Source: Bog-473 sp963809825 (GTDB lineage Bacteria > Actinomycetota > Acidimicrobiia > Acidimicrobiales > RAAP-2). Taken from it: 64,000 bases of DNA. Position 1 is the stretch's first letter. Each line of letters opens with the position of its first letter. The position numbers were made by a program, and so were the translations under genes. The notes beneath the pieces are model-generated. The model ran no database searches. It was not told the DNA's origin and worked only from the letters and a program-made list of their open reading frames with translations. Where the stretch lies: the NCBI GenBank assembly GCA_963809825.1, contig CAWELJ010000009.1:186001-250000 (forward strand), in the 5' to 3' direction. Of the stretch, positions 16,690 through 25,043 are shown in pieces.

Positions 16690-18152
16690 CAGGGGGCCGC
16701 GGGGAGGGGCTTCCACGTCTGCACGACATGCCAGCAGACACCCTGGGGAGGGAGGTGGCCGAGGGGCAACCGGCACATGTTGCTGGGCGGCACGTTGGTG
16801 TGCAGCCTGACCACCTGGTACTGCGTCGGGCCGAAGAACTTGTCCGGACCGTAGCTGAGCACGGGCGAGTAACCGCCGGGAAAGTCGGTGACCTTCGACA
16901 TGGCCTCGACGAAGGTGCGGCGGTTGAGGTCCTTGCCGGCCATGGTGGCGGCCCGGGTGAAGAGGCGGATCTCCTGGCACCAACCCTGGACGGGCCCCTG
17001 CTCCTCTATGAAGTCGTTCATGTTGCCCTTGGGGATCTCCGGATACGCCTTGTGCCAGATGTCCCAGCACTCCCGGTCACCCGGGTCGTAGCCACCCTGG
17101 GACTGGGGTCGGGAGTCGTCGACACCGCCCAGCGTCTCGGTGGTCACACCTTCTTGGCCGTCCAGCGCCTTCTCGAAGGGTACGGGGATCAGGCCGAGCC
17201 CCGACTCGATGGAGGACTCGTAGTCGGACAGCAACAGCCGCGGGAAGTAGTCCTGGCTGGTCTCGTCGCTTAGGACCGGGAAGAAGGCGTTGAACGGGAT
17301 CAGGGGGATGAGCGAGGTCACTCCGGCCGCCTTGAAGCGCTCCACCGCCAGCTGTGCCGAACTGTTGGTGGCGGCGGTCTCGCTGGGCTGGGCCGGGATG
17401 GTGACGACCAGAGGGTGCACCCCGATCTTCTTGAGATCGGGCAGGAGGTACTCATTGAGCGCCTGCTGGTCACTGGCACGATCACCTGCAATGACGCCGA
17501 CCGTGCGCGACCCGCCGAGCAGGCCGCTGCTGTGCCCCCAGATGACGGTCGCGCGGATGATGGCGGCGTCGTCGGGCCCGGTCCACCACAGGTAGGGCGA
17601 GCCCGCTGTGGTCCAGTTCGAGACGGTGGTCCACTGGCCCAGGAACGGGGTGTGGCCCTCCTGGGTGATACAGAGCTGACTGTCGCCGGACCAGGTCCCG
17701 AGGCCGTCGAGCACGGCGAAGACGGGTGGGCTCCCCTGGGTCCAATCCGTGCACAGGGCGTGCATCTCGGACTCGTTGGTCGGATTGAAGTTCGTGATGA
17801 TCGGATTGATCGTGCGCCCATTGATGCCGCCCGCGGCGTTGATGTGGTTCACGAAGAGGTCGATGGCCTTCACCTGCTCGCTGTACTCGACATCGCCGGC
17901 GAACCCGAACTGGCCGGAGAGGGCCGTGAGGTTCGCCACCGGGAACTCGACGTTGATGACGTGCGCGGTGACACCTCGCGCGCTGGTGCTGGCCTGGGTC
18001 ACCGGGTTGATGGCCGAGGAGGTGGCCGCGCCCGCCGGCACACCTGCGACACACAGACCGATCAGTGTCGCCGTGACGGCTCCCAGCGAGCGGATCGAAC
18101 TCGTCCTGGAGCGAATCAGCTGATGCCCCGATCTCTTCATGACGGTTCGCAA
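16689..18152 (-). CDS. ABC-type solute-binding protein (type 1 periplasmic fold)
   Basis: 487 aa. A TTG start (18152) lies just after GGGGGAGGG; an ATG 12 bp inside is the alternative. A signal peptide ends near VPAGAATS with no lipobox. The mature part resembles the leucine/isoleucine/valine-binding group (FVNHINAAGGINGRTINPI, then AVLDGLGTWSGDS). The protein is longer than the usual 380-420 aa and has several Cys in the C-terminal third. No permease or ATPase is adjacent. It may be an orphan receptor, or may use a transporter encoded elsewhere. It is first in a coupled string with PhyH and GH13 genes. The 97 bp upstream contain the hairpin at the end of the ATP-grasp gene. Confidence 0.75.
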   Translation of the reverse strand: MRTVMKRSGHQLIRSRTSSIRSLGAVTATLIGLCVAGVPAGAATSSAINPVTQASTSARGVTAHVINVEFPVANLTALSGQFGFAGDVEYSEQVKAIDLFVNHINAAGGINGRTINPIITNFNPTNESEMHALCTDWTQGSPPVFAVLDGLGTWSGDSQLCITQEGHTPFLGQWTTVSNWTTAGSPYLWWTGPDDAAIIRATVIWGHSSGLLGGSRTVGVIAGDRASDQQALNEYLLPDLKKIGVHPLVVTIPAQPSETAATNSSAQLAVERFKAAGVTSLIPLIPFNAFFPVLSDETSQDYFPRLLLSDYESSIESGLGLIPVPFEKALDGQEGVTTETLGGVDDSRPQSQGGYDPGDRECWDIWHKAYPEIPKGNMNDFIEEQGPVQGWCQEIRLFTRAATMAGKDLNRRTFVEAMSKVTDFPGGYSPVLSYGPDKFFGPTQYQVVRLHTNVPPSNMCRLPLGHLPPQGVCWHVVQTWKPLPAAP

Positions 18153-18241
18153 CGCCCTCCCCCGGGTCCCCGATTGCGCGGAAGTCTGCCATACGGCGGC
18201 CCCGGAGCAGTGGCCCCGAGCCGGGCGCGCCGACGGCGCGG

Positions 18242-19576
18242 CCGCCCGCCTACGGGGCGGCCGGAGAGCGGGACCGTAGCGCCCGCAGCCGGAGCCGGAC
18301 CGCGGCCGCCAGTTGCTTCGCGACCATGGTGAGGAAAGGCCGCAGGTCGTCCGAGCTGAACCAGGCGAGCCTGAGACGGGTGGGCGCGCCCGGGATCTCG
18401 GGAGGCTGCGGTTCCCCCCGGTAGGACCGGCGGGCCGCCAGACCCAGGTTCTCCGCCATGAACCGCTCTCCCTCGGCCGGGCCCTCGGATCCGGGGCTCA
18501 ATGTGCGCCCGGAGAGGTCGAGATGCATCGCCCGCACGACGTCGACGCCGCCGCCGTCTTCGAATATGCGGAATTGACCCCCGATGCGGGGGTTGAAGTC
18601 GAGCAGGTGATAGGTGCCGGTCCTCCGGTCGTATCGCCAGTCCGTGTCGAAGATGCCGCAGTAGCCGATCCGCCGGCACAGGTCGCGGACGGCACCCTCG
18701 ATCTCCTCGTTCCTCTCCGTCCGGGCGTAGGCGGTCATGCCGGTGGGAGCGGGCCACGACCACAACTTGCGGCCGGTGAAGATCCGGACGGCATGCGACG
18801 AGGCCGTGCAGTAGCCGTGCACGAACCAGTCCTCCGCGTCGTCGTCGGGCAGGTACTCCTGGACGATGACATCGGAGCCCTCCGGCCAACGCTCGAAGGC
18901 CGCCCGCAGTCGTCCCACGTCCTCGGCGGTGCGCACCACGGTGCTGCCCGTGACGACCGGGCGGGTCAGCCGGCTCCACGAATCGGCCTGCTTGACGACG
19001 ACGGGGAGCGTCAGCTTCGCCAGGGCCGCCTCCAGATCGTCGCCGGTCCTCACCGACGACGAGGCCGGCGTCGGCACGCCGTGGCGCAGACAGATCTCGT
19101 GGAGCCTGCGCTTGCTGGCGAGCTGGCGCGGCAGCTCTGGGGGGACGGCGGGGAGGATCGCCCGGCCGGCCAGCGCATCGGCGCCCTCGGCCACGAGCAC
19201 GGCTGCCTCGTCGTCGGTGCTCACGAGCATCGGTCGTGCCGGCAGCCGGTCGACCACCTCGACGAGGCGGTCCAACAGTGCCGACTGGTCCAGTTCCCCG
19301 CCCGAGGAGAGCTTCACCTGGCCCGCGAGGTAGCGACTGGTCGACGCGGGGGTGACGCCCTCGTCGGTCACGGCGTAGACGGGCACTCCGGCACGGCCCA
19401 GGGTGCGGATCACGCCGACCACGTGGTGTTGGATCGGGTACTCGCCGACCCGGACCAGAAGGACCGGCAGACCCGGGTCGAGATCGGGCGGCGGGGTCGC
19501 ACGTCGATCGCCGCGCGGCAGGTGACCGAGCAGGGTGTCGAATGTGTGCCCCCTCCGAGCCCTCGTCGCCATGGCC
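18242..19576. repeat. 1,335-bp duplicated ATP-grasp gene, copy 1
   Basis: This segment and 26257-27591 align without gaps, and I find only three substitutions (one synonymous, Arg to Gly, Ala to Thr). The unit begins at CCGCCCGCCTACGG, a hairpin-forming sequence spanning the stop codon, and ends four bases upstream of the start codon. The flanks are unrelated apart from a short GCCGACGGCG shared on the left. Confidence 0.95.
18250..19572 (-). CDS. ATP-grasp ligase-like protein, copy 1
   Basis: 440 aa from ATG 19572. The architecture resembles carbamoyl-phosphate-synthase-type ATP-grasp ligases: an N-terminal pre-ATP region (VLLVRVGEYPIQHHVVGVIRTLG), VVVKQAD in the ATP lid region, IVQEYLPD, and the metal-binding LLDFNPRIGGQ near residue 330. 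Such enzymes join a carboxylate to an amine or similar nucleophile with ATP. In polysaccharide clusters they may decorate sugars or peptides. The gene follows the GT4 gene with a 7-bp gap, so both are probably co-transcribed. No signal peptide; cytoplasmic. A second, nearly identical copy lies at 26265-27587 behind a flippase. Confidence 0.85.
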   Translation of the reverse strand: MATRARRGHTFDTLLGHLPRGDRRATPPPDLDPGLPVLLVRVGEYPIQHHVVGVIRTLGRAGVPVYAVTDEGVTPASTSRYLAGQVKLSSGGELDQSALLDRLVEVVDRLPARPMLVSTDDEAAVLVAEGADALAGRAILPAVPPELPRQLASKRRLHEICLRHGVPTPASSSVRTGDDLEAALAKLTLPVVVKQADSWSRLTRPVVTGSTVVRTAEDVGRLRAAFERWPEGSDVIVQEYLPDDDAEDWFVHGYCTASSHAVRIFTGRKLWSWPAPTGMTAYARTERNEEIEGAVRDLCRRIGYCGIFDTDWRYDRRTGTYHLLDFNPRIGGQFRIFEDGGGVDVVRAMHLDLSGRTLSPGSEGPAEGERFMAENLGLAARRSYRGEPQPPEIPGAPTRLRLAWFSSDDLRPFLTMVAKQLAAAVRLRLRALRSRSPAAP

Positions 19577-19579
19577 GCG

Positions 19580-20794
19580 TCAGGTGGGTAGCGGGCGCCC
19601 CGCGACGAGCGCGGTGTAGAGCTCCTCCAGCTGCCCGACCACCGCCGACGCAGTGAACGAGCGCACCCGGGTGTACGCGGCCTGGCCCATGGCCGACGCT
19701 CGTTGGGGGTCGTTGACGAGAGCCGAGAGAGCAGCGGACAGAGCGACGGGGTCCCCGGGGGGGACGAGGAGTCCTGTGACACCGTCGTCCACCAGGTCGA
19801 CGATCCCCCCGCTGGCGGCCGCCACGACCGGCCTGCCGACGGCCATTGCCTCGAGGACGACGGTGGGACACGGATCTTGGAACGTGGAAGGTACGACCAC
19901 CACGGAGCCCGTCCGCATGAGATCCATGACCGACGGGTGGTCGAGCAATCCGCGCAGCTCGACGTCGCCCGAGAGGTCCAGTGGCGTGTCGTCGAGCATA
20001 CGTCCGGCCAGCACGAGGCGGCGAAGCCCGCCAAGTCGACGGTGTGCCTCGAGCAGCACCTCTATGCCCTTGTCGCGACTCAGTAGTCCCACGAAGACGA
20101 TCGGCCCGTCAGGATTCGGGACGGGCTCGTCGACCAGAAGATCGTCAGGAATGAAATTCGGGATGACCACATAGGGACTCCGCCCGGGTAGCCCGGTCTT
20201 GATCGCGACGACCGAGCTGACCGGAACGAAGGCGTCCACATTTCTGGAGCGAGTACGGCGGGCCAGAGCGTTCGTCAGTGCAACGCCCGGGCCGACCACT
20301 GGTCCATACCATGAAGACGCACAGCGGACGCATGCAATCGGCGTCGGACCTGGACACACGTGATCGCCTCCACGCATGAGTCTCTTGGTGGCACAGACAT
20401 GGCTGTACTCGTGCTCGGTGAGCACCACGGGCACGCCGGCGTGCCGGGCCGGGCCGATAGCCGAGCCGACGCTCCAATCGTGAGCATGCACGATGTCGAA
20501 CTTGCCGTCAGCGAGCAGTCGTGCAATCGCGCTCCGAAACGCGGGGTCAACGATCGGCATCGAGTGCGGCCGTGCCGAGTCGGCGTAGAGGCGGGGCACA
20601 CGTTGGGCGGTGGTCCGGACTCGGTGCAGGGTAACCGCCCCGTCGAGCGTCGTACCTGCAGGACCATCCGTGGCGATGGCGACGACCTCGACACTGTGGC
20701 CGTGCTCCACAAGGGCGTGTGCCAAGTTTCGAACATGGATCTCGATCCCGCCGACTATGGGGGGATAGAATTGCGACACCAGTAGCACCCGCAC
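19580..20794 (-). CDS. GT4-family glycosyltransferase
   Basis: 404 aa. The N-terminal FYPPIVGGIEIHVRNLA and the C-terminal VPSTFQDPCPTVVLEAMAVGRPVVA (E-x7-E motif) define a GT-B, family 4 retaining transferase that uses a nucleotide sugar. DIVHAHDWS lies in the acceptor domain. CATKRLMRGGDHVCPGPTPIACVRC contains four Cys and may bind a metal. The start is GTG at 20794, inside a 21-bp direct repeat that duplicates the start context. No convincing Shine-Dalgarno sequence is seen, so translation may be leaderless. It is upstream of, and probably co-transcribed with, the ATP-grasp gene. Likely role: assembly of an exopolysaccharide repeat unit at the inner membrane face. Confidence 0.88.
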   Translation of the reverse strand: MRVLLVSQFYPPIVGGIEIHVRNLAHALVEHGHSVEVVAIATDGPAGTTLDGAVTLHRVRTTAQRVPRLYADSARPHSMPIVDPAFRSAIARLLADGKFDIVHAHDWSVGSAIGPARHAGVPVVLTEHEYSHVCATKRLMRGGDHVCPGPTPIACVRCASSWYGPVVGPGVALTNALARRTRSRNVDAFVPVSSVVAIKTGLPGRSPYVVIPNFIPDDLLVDEPVPNPDGPIVFVGLLSRDKGIEVLLEAHRRLGGLRRLVLAGRMLDDTPLDLSGDVELRGLLDHPSVMDLMRTGSVVVVPSTFQDPCPTVVLEAMAVGRPVVAAASGGIVDLVDDGVTGLLVPPGDPVALSAALSALVNDPQRASAMGQAAYTRVRSFTASAVVGQLEELYTALVAGRPLPT

Positions 20795-20825
20795 GCTGGG
20801 ACGTTAGCACCCGCACGCTGGGACG
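20783..20825. repeat. Tandem 21-bp repeat over a start codon
   Basis: TAGCACCCGCACGCTGGGACG occurs at 20783-20803 and 20805-20825. The GTG start of the GT4 gene lies in the first copy. The second offers an equivalent GTG that is out of frame because the period is 22 bp. Confidence 0.85.
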
Positions 20826-20948
20826 ATTCTCGTATTTCGCGCCAATTACTCCGACATGAAGAAGGATTCGGGTGTGCCAGCGCGTGAAACCGGTGAGCCT
20901 CCGGCCAGAACGCTCGATCTGCTCGGCGAGAAGTTCATGTCTTCGGGC

Positions 20949-20994
20949 GGGGTGTTGGATCCCCGGAACAGTCCGGGCTGGACTCCCAACACCC
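20949..20994. promoter_or_regulatory. Nested inverted repeat in divergent intergenic region
   Basis: GGGTGTTGG (20950-20958) pairs with CCAACACCC (20986-20994) around an inner CCCGG/CCGGG stem. It sits in the 20827-21316 gap between the divergent GT4 and deacetylase genes. A 158-codon open frame (20856-21332) crosses this gap but has no family resemblance and I do not call it. The repeat may be an operator or attenuator. Confidence 0.4.
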
Positions 20995-21316
20995 TCTCGG
21001 CCAGACCCATGACGTCGTCAGTCGCCAGGGTCCGCTTCGTGCATGCCGTCAGAAAACGGTCCGGGCGTCGAGGCTGTTGTTCACCTGTGGTTAATGCTGG
21101 ATCGATTCAGACGGGTGTCGAATCGCGAACCCATTCCGGAAGAGCCGCAATCCTTTGCTATCGTCATCCTGAATGTCAGGTGTCGGCGCACAGAGGCTCG
21201 ATCGCTTCCAGAGTGCGTCCTCAGCTTGACGTCGTTAGGGAGACCGATCTGCATCCCGACGGGGAGAACCGCTGCCGGAAGCAGTGGGACTCCTTCGCCG
21301 GGTGTTCGGAGCATCA

Positions 21317-22246
21317 ATGCCGATCGACATGAAGTCCGGTGATTCGCTCATTCTCTTCTATCACCGGATCGCCCAAGGCGTGGATGATCCTTTCAAACTC
21401 TGCGTGACCCCAGCCAGATTTGCTGCGCAGCTCGACGAGATCGCTCGGTATGGTGAGCCCTCGACGCTCGCCGAACTGTCTCTTCCGTCGCTCCGGCCTC
21501 GGATTGTCGTGACCTTCGACGACGGGTACGCCGACAATCTGATCAACGCAGTGCCCATTGCGGAAGCAAAGGGAGTTCCAATTGCCATCTTCGTGACCAG
21601 CGGTGTGCTTGGCAAGGACAACGGGTTCTGGTGGGACCGCCTGAGCACGCTCCTGCGTTCGCGTCCATCCTCAATCGATGAGATCACTTTGCCGGCAAGT
21701 GGAGGAACCGTCCGCATCGGACTCGGTTCGTCCAGTAGGAAGAGGGACCTCCAGTCGGTCCGTCGCCATCTCCTCGCGCTCCCCGTGACGGAGATCCACC
21801 GTGTCCTTGATGCCGTATCGGAGCAATGGGGGACCTCTGCGGCCCCACCCGCTGATGCTCGACCGCTGACACCGTCCGAGTTCGTCCAGTTGTCGAACTC
21901 AGAGATGGTGACGATCGGCGCGCACACGGTCGACCACGTCCGCCTGCGAGGTCTTCCTGCCGGGGAGCAGAAGGACAACATCGTTTCGTCGAAAGAGGAG
22001 CTGGAGCGGTTGAGTGGTCAGTCGATCTTGCACTTCGCTTACCCCTTCGGGGGCCACGACAGCTTCGACGACCACTCGGTCGACGCCGTACGGTCCGCTG
22101 GTTTCGAAACGGCATCCACCACCATCCCGGGCAACGCCAGACCCACGGCGGACCCGTACCGCCTCCCGCGCCGAATGGTCAAGAATTGGAGACGTCTTCA
22201 TTTCAGGGTGGCCCTGAGGCGCTGGAGGCTGGTCCCCCGTCACTGA
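21317..22246 (+). CDS. Polysaccharide deacetylase (NodB domain)
   Basis: 309 aa. TFDDG (about residues 66-70) supplies the catalytic base and a metal-ligand Asp. IGAHTVDH (about 200-207) supplies the HxxxH metal-binding pair. FAYPFGGHD and the C-terminal basic tail complete a NodB fold (carbohydrate esterase 4). It removes acetyl groups from N-acetylhexosamines in a polysaccharide. The ATG at 21317 is chosen because GGAG lies eight bases upstream; a GTG at 21284 would add 11 residues. No signal peptide, so it may act on lipid-linked intermediates in the cytoplasm or be exported otherwise. A GT4 gene follows after 24 bp. Confidence 0.88.
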   Translation: MPIDMKSGDSLILFYHRIAQGVDDPFKLCVTPARFAAQLDEIARYGEPSTLAELSLPSLRPRIVVTFDDGYADNLINAVPIAEAKGVPIAIFVTSGVLGKDNGFWWDRLSTLLRSRPSSIDEITLPASGGTVRIGLGSSSRKRDLQSVRRHLLALPVTEIHRVLDAVSEQWGTSAAPPADARPLTPSEFVQLSNSEMVTIGAHTVDHVRLRGLPAGEQKDNIVSSKEELERLSGQSILHFAYPFGGHDSFDDHSVDAVRSAGFETASTTIPGNARPTADPYRLPRRMVKNWRRLHFRVALRRWRLVPRH

Positions 22247-22270
22247 TCTCCGATCGTCTCTGCAAAAACA

Positions 22271-23392
22271 ATGAGCCCGGTTCGCGTCGCCATGGTGAGC
22301 TCCCGGTATTTGCCCTACGTGGGTGGAGTCGAGACTCACGTCCACGAGGTCGCTCGGAGGATTGCCGCAAGAGGACTCGATCTCACCGTGCTCACCACCG
22401 ATCTCACGGGCGAGCTTCCACCACTGGAGCACGAGGGGCTGCTGACGGTGCGACGGTATCCGGCGTGGCCACGGAGGTTCGATCTCTATGTCTCGCCAGC
22501 ACTGGTCCGGCAGATCAGGAACGGAAGCTACGACCTCGTCCATGTGCAAGGCGTGAACAACTTCCTGCCCCCCATGGCACTCATGGCGGCCCAACGGTCG
22601 GGGGTTCCCACGGTGGCTACGTTCCACGGCGGCGGCCACTCCAGCCGTCTGAGGAAGATGGTCCGAGGAATGCAGTGGCAAGCCCTGCGACCTCTGCTCC
22701 GCCGGACCAAGGGGTTGGTCGCGGTCTCCCATTTCGAGGTTGAGACATGGGCACAACGACTCGGGCTCGCACCGGAGAAGATCCGGCTCATCCGCAACGG
22801 AGCAGAACCCCTCCCGGTAGGCGCGTCGCCACCCGAAGTTTCGGGCTCGCCCCTCGTCTGCACGGTCGGTCGGCTCGATCGGTTGAAGGGACATCAACGC
22901 TTGATCAAGGCGATGCCGGCCCTCCTCGATCTCGCGCCCGATGCCCATCTGGCCGTGATAGGTCGCGGTAGTTACGAGCACAACCTTCGTCGCCTGGCCG
23001 CACGGCTGCAGGTCGAAGATGCGGTGACCTTCACCTCGTTCGACGCCACGCGGCGAGAGGCGCTCGGCGCGCTCGTGCAATCCAGCGACGTCGTCGCCCT
23101 GATGAGCGACTTCGAGGCGCACCCAGTCGCCGTCATGGAGGCCGTTGCCCTCGGGTGCAAGGTCGTCGTGGCCGACAACTCGGGGCTGTCGGAACTGGCT
23201 GCCGAGGGTCTCGCTGTTGCCGTGCCGGTAGACGCTTCACCGCGCCACCTCGCCGAGGTGTTGGCCGACGTGGCGCGCCGTCCCGATCCCGTCGCCCCGG
23301 ACCTGCCGACATGGGACGACTGCGTCGACGAGCTCCTCGGGCTGTACGAGGAGATCCTTTCGGGCGCGACGTCGGAAAGGGACATGAGCTAA
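22271..23392 (+). CDS. GT4-family glycosyltransferase
   Basis: 373 aa GT-B enzyme. YLPYVGGVETHVHEVARR at the N-terminus and DFEAHPVAVMEAVALG at the C-terminus (E-x7-E) identify family 4. CTVGRLDRLKGHQRLIKAM is the nucleotide-sugar-binding start of the second Rossmann domain. LVAVSHFEVETW fits the region contacting the acceptor. It is in the same direction as the deacetylase, 24 bp downstream, and presumably adds one sugar of the same polymer. No membrane segment. Confidence 0.9.
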   Translation: MSPVRVAMVSSRYLPYVGGVETHVHEVARRIAARGLDLTVLTTDLTGELPPLEHEGLLTVRRYPAWPRRFDLYVSPALVRQIRNGSYDLVHVQGVNNFLPPMALMAAQRSGVPTVATFHGGGHSSRLRKMVRGMQWQALRPLLRRTKGLVAVSHFEVETWAQRLGLAPEKIRLIRNGAEPLPVGASPPEVSGSPLVCTVGRLDRLKGHQRLIKAMPALLDLAPDAHLAVIGRGSYEHNLRRLAARLQVEDAVTFTSFDATRREALGALVQSSDVVALMSDFEAHPVAVMEAVALGCKVVVADNSGLSELAAEGLAVAVPVDASPRHLAEVLADVARRPDPVAPDLPTWDDCVDELLGLYEEILSGATSERDMS

Positions 23393-23408
23393 GAAGCTGC
23401 ACGACCTT

Positions 23409-23757
23409 CGATCAGCTCAAGGAGCATCCGGTCGGCAGGCCATTCGCCGGCGGGTCTATGCCCGGAGTTCCGGTGCTCCGCCCAACGAGTCCGACAGCGA
23501 CGAGGGCGGCGAGCTCGCACAGATCCGAACCAGCTCGGGCACTCCGACTCCTTCTCCCCGCAAGGACAGCGGCCGGACGCCTGGAGCACCGGGGTCGATC
23601 TGGCGGCGGGGTATCAATCCATGGGTTCCAGTTTGATCCCGAGGCGCTCGATCGCTGCCTCCTTCGACGAGCGGCGAATTTCGCAGGTGTCGGCGTCCAG
23701 CGGCATCACCACCAGGGCGGAACCCTACGAAATCATCCTCGAGCTCGGTGCCCCCTG
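23409..23757 (+). pseudogene. Decayed duplicate of the GH16 gene
   Basis: The DNA is recognisably similar to part of the intact GH16 gene (about 24475-24800). GGCGGCGAGCTC-GCACAGATCC, the segment from CAGCGGCCGGACGCCTGGAG, and GGTGTCGGCGTCCAGCGGCA are shared. Several small insertions and deletions break the frame and the catalytic segment is corrupted. Only the central part of the gene is present, with no start or end, so this is a non-functional relic, presumably left by tandem duplication. Confidence 0.8.
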
Positions 23758-24016
23758 ACCGATAGGGGCACGACCGGGAGGTTGGGTTCGCGGAGACCGC
23801 GTGTCCCGACGCCGGGCCTGGGGCCGACGATGTACCCCAGATTCATGGAGGTAGACATGATGGCGATGAAGGACGAAAGCCAGCCGCCAGACGAGGGTTG
23901 CGATACGCAGTCGAACCCCGAGCGTCGTGCGATTCGCTGTGCGTAGCGAGCGACGCCGACCCGCCCACGCACGTGCTGGGCGAGCACGCGCACGCGTTCG
24001 ACCGGCCCCGACCCGG
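23758..24016. other. Intergenic, no gene recognised
   Basis: Between the GH16 relic and the intact GH16 gene. A minus-strand frame (about 23733-23993) reads FIAIMSTSMNLGYIVGPRPGVG, which is protein-like but has no start context or family I recognise; it could be another relic. The frame upstream of the GH16 start is open but arginine-rich and unlikely to be translated. Confidence 0.4.
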
Positions 24017-24910
24017 ATGGTCGGCAGACTGAAAGTCGTGGCGCTGGCCGTTGTCGTGCTGGCCTCGGTCATGCTCGCGTTGGGCATCTGGACGAGCGAC
24101 TCGCTCGCTCCCTCCGACGGGGCCATGCCGACTCCCACTGGATACACTGCCCAGCAGTTGATCTTCAACGACCAGTTCTCGGGCACCACCCTCGACACCA
24201 CCAAATGGAACAGTTTCCTCGGCGCACAAGGTCAACGCTGGACCGGACATGGATTGCCAACGCCGTACTCGGGCGGTAATCCCACGAACAACGCCGAGTA
24301 CTACGACCCGAAGCAGGTAAGTGTCAACGACGGATTGACGTTGACAGCCCGCCGAGCGGGAGCCGGTGACGTGGGCCTCGGACCCTACTCGTGGGTGAGT
24401 GGTGTGGTCACGACCGAGGGAAAGTTCAGCCTGCCGACGCGCGGCTGGTACGTCCAGCTGAAGGCCAAGATGCCCGATCAGTCACAGGGTATGTGGCCCG
24501 CCATCTGGTTCATGCCCGGTGTACCCGGAACGCCGACTAATGAGTTCGACGGCTACGAGGGCGGCGAGCTCGGCACAGATCCGAACCAGCTCGGGCACTC
24601 CGACTACTTCTCTCCCCAAGGACAGCGGCCGGACGCCTGGAGCACCGGGGCCGACGTGACGGCGGGTTATCACATCTATGGGTTCCAGTTCATCCCGGGG
24701 CGGTCGATCACCGCCTACTTCGACGGGCGCCAAGTCTGGCAGGTGTCGGCGTCCAGCGGCATCACCATCAAGGCGGAGCCCTACGAGATCATCCTCGAGC
24801 TCCAGGTGGCCAGCAAGAAGGCATCGGGGTTTCACACCGTGACGACGGCTACCACCCCCTCGGCGAGCATGAACGTCGCCGAGGTACGGGCGTACTCCTA
24901 TCCCCCATAG
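24017..24910 (+). CDS. Secreted GH16-like glycan hydrolase/transglycosylase
   Basis: 297 aa from ATG 24017; in-frame GTGs upstream would add an arginine-rich extension. A hydrophobic N-terminus (VVALAVVVLASVMLALGI) is a signal peptide or membrane anchor. The remainder has the beta-jelly-roll pattern of family 16: FNDQFSGTTLDTTKWN at the start, MWPAIWFMPG, and the catalytic ExDxxE as EFDGYE (Glu176 nucleophile, Asp178, Glu181 acid/base). Family 16 enzymes cut or rearrange beta-glucans, galactans or other beta-linked polymers, and such genes often sit with exopolysaccharide synthesis genes. A broken partial copy lies just upstream. Confidence 0.82.
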   Translation: MVGRLKVVALAVVVLASVMLALGIWTSDSLAPSDGAMPTPTGYTAQQLIFNDQFSGTTLDTTKWNSFLGAQGQRWTGHGLPTPYSGGNPTNNAEYYDPKQVSVNDGLTLTARRAGAGDVGLGPYSWVSGVVTTEGKFSLPTRGWYVQLKAKMPDQSQGMWPAIWFMPGVPGTPTNEFDGYEGGELGTDPNQLGHSDYFSPQGQRPDAWSTGADVTAGYHIYGFQFIPGRSITAYFDGRQVWQVSASSGITIKAEPYEIILELQVASKKASGFHTVTTATTPSASMNVAEVRAYSYPP

Positions 24911-25043
24911 GCGGAGATCCGGGTGCCCTGAAGGACCGTGCGCGGTTGATGCACCATTTCACACCGGAGCGACAACAGAAGGGCGTCGCCGACCTGAGGG
25001 GCGATTTTCCGACCGGTCCGGTCCGGCACGTAGTCTCTCTCCC

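Noticed and set aside
20856..21332. 158-codon open frame before the deacetylase gene
   Set aside because: No ribosome site, no family resemblance, and it overlaps the deacetylase start in another frame.
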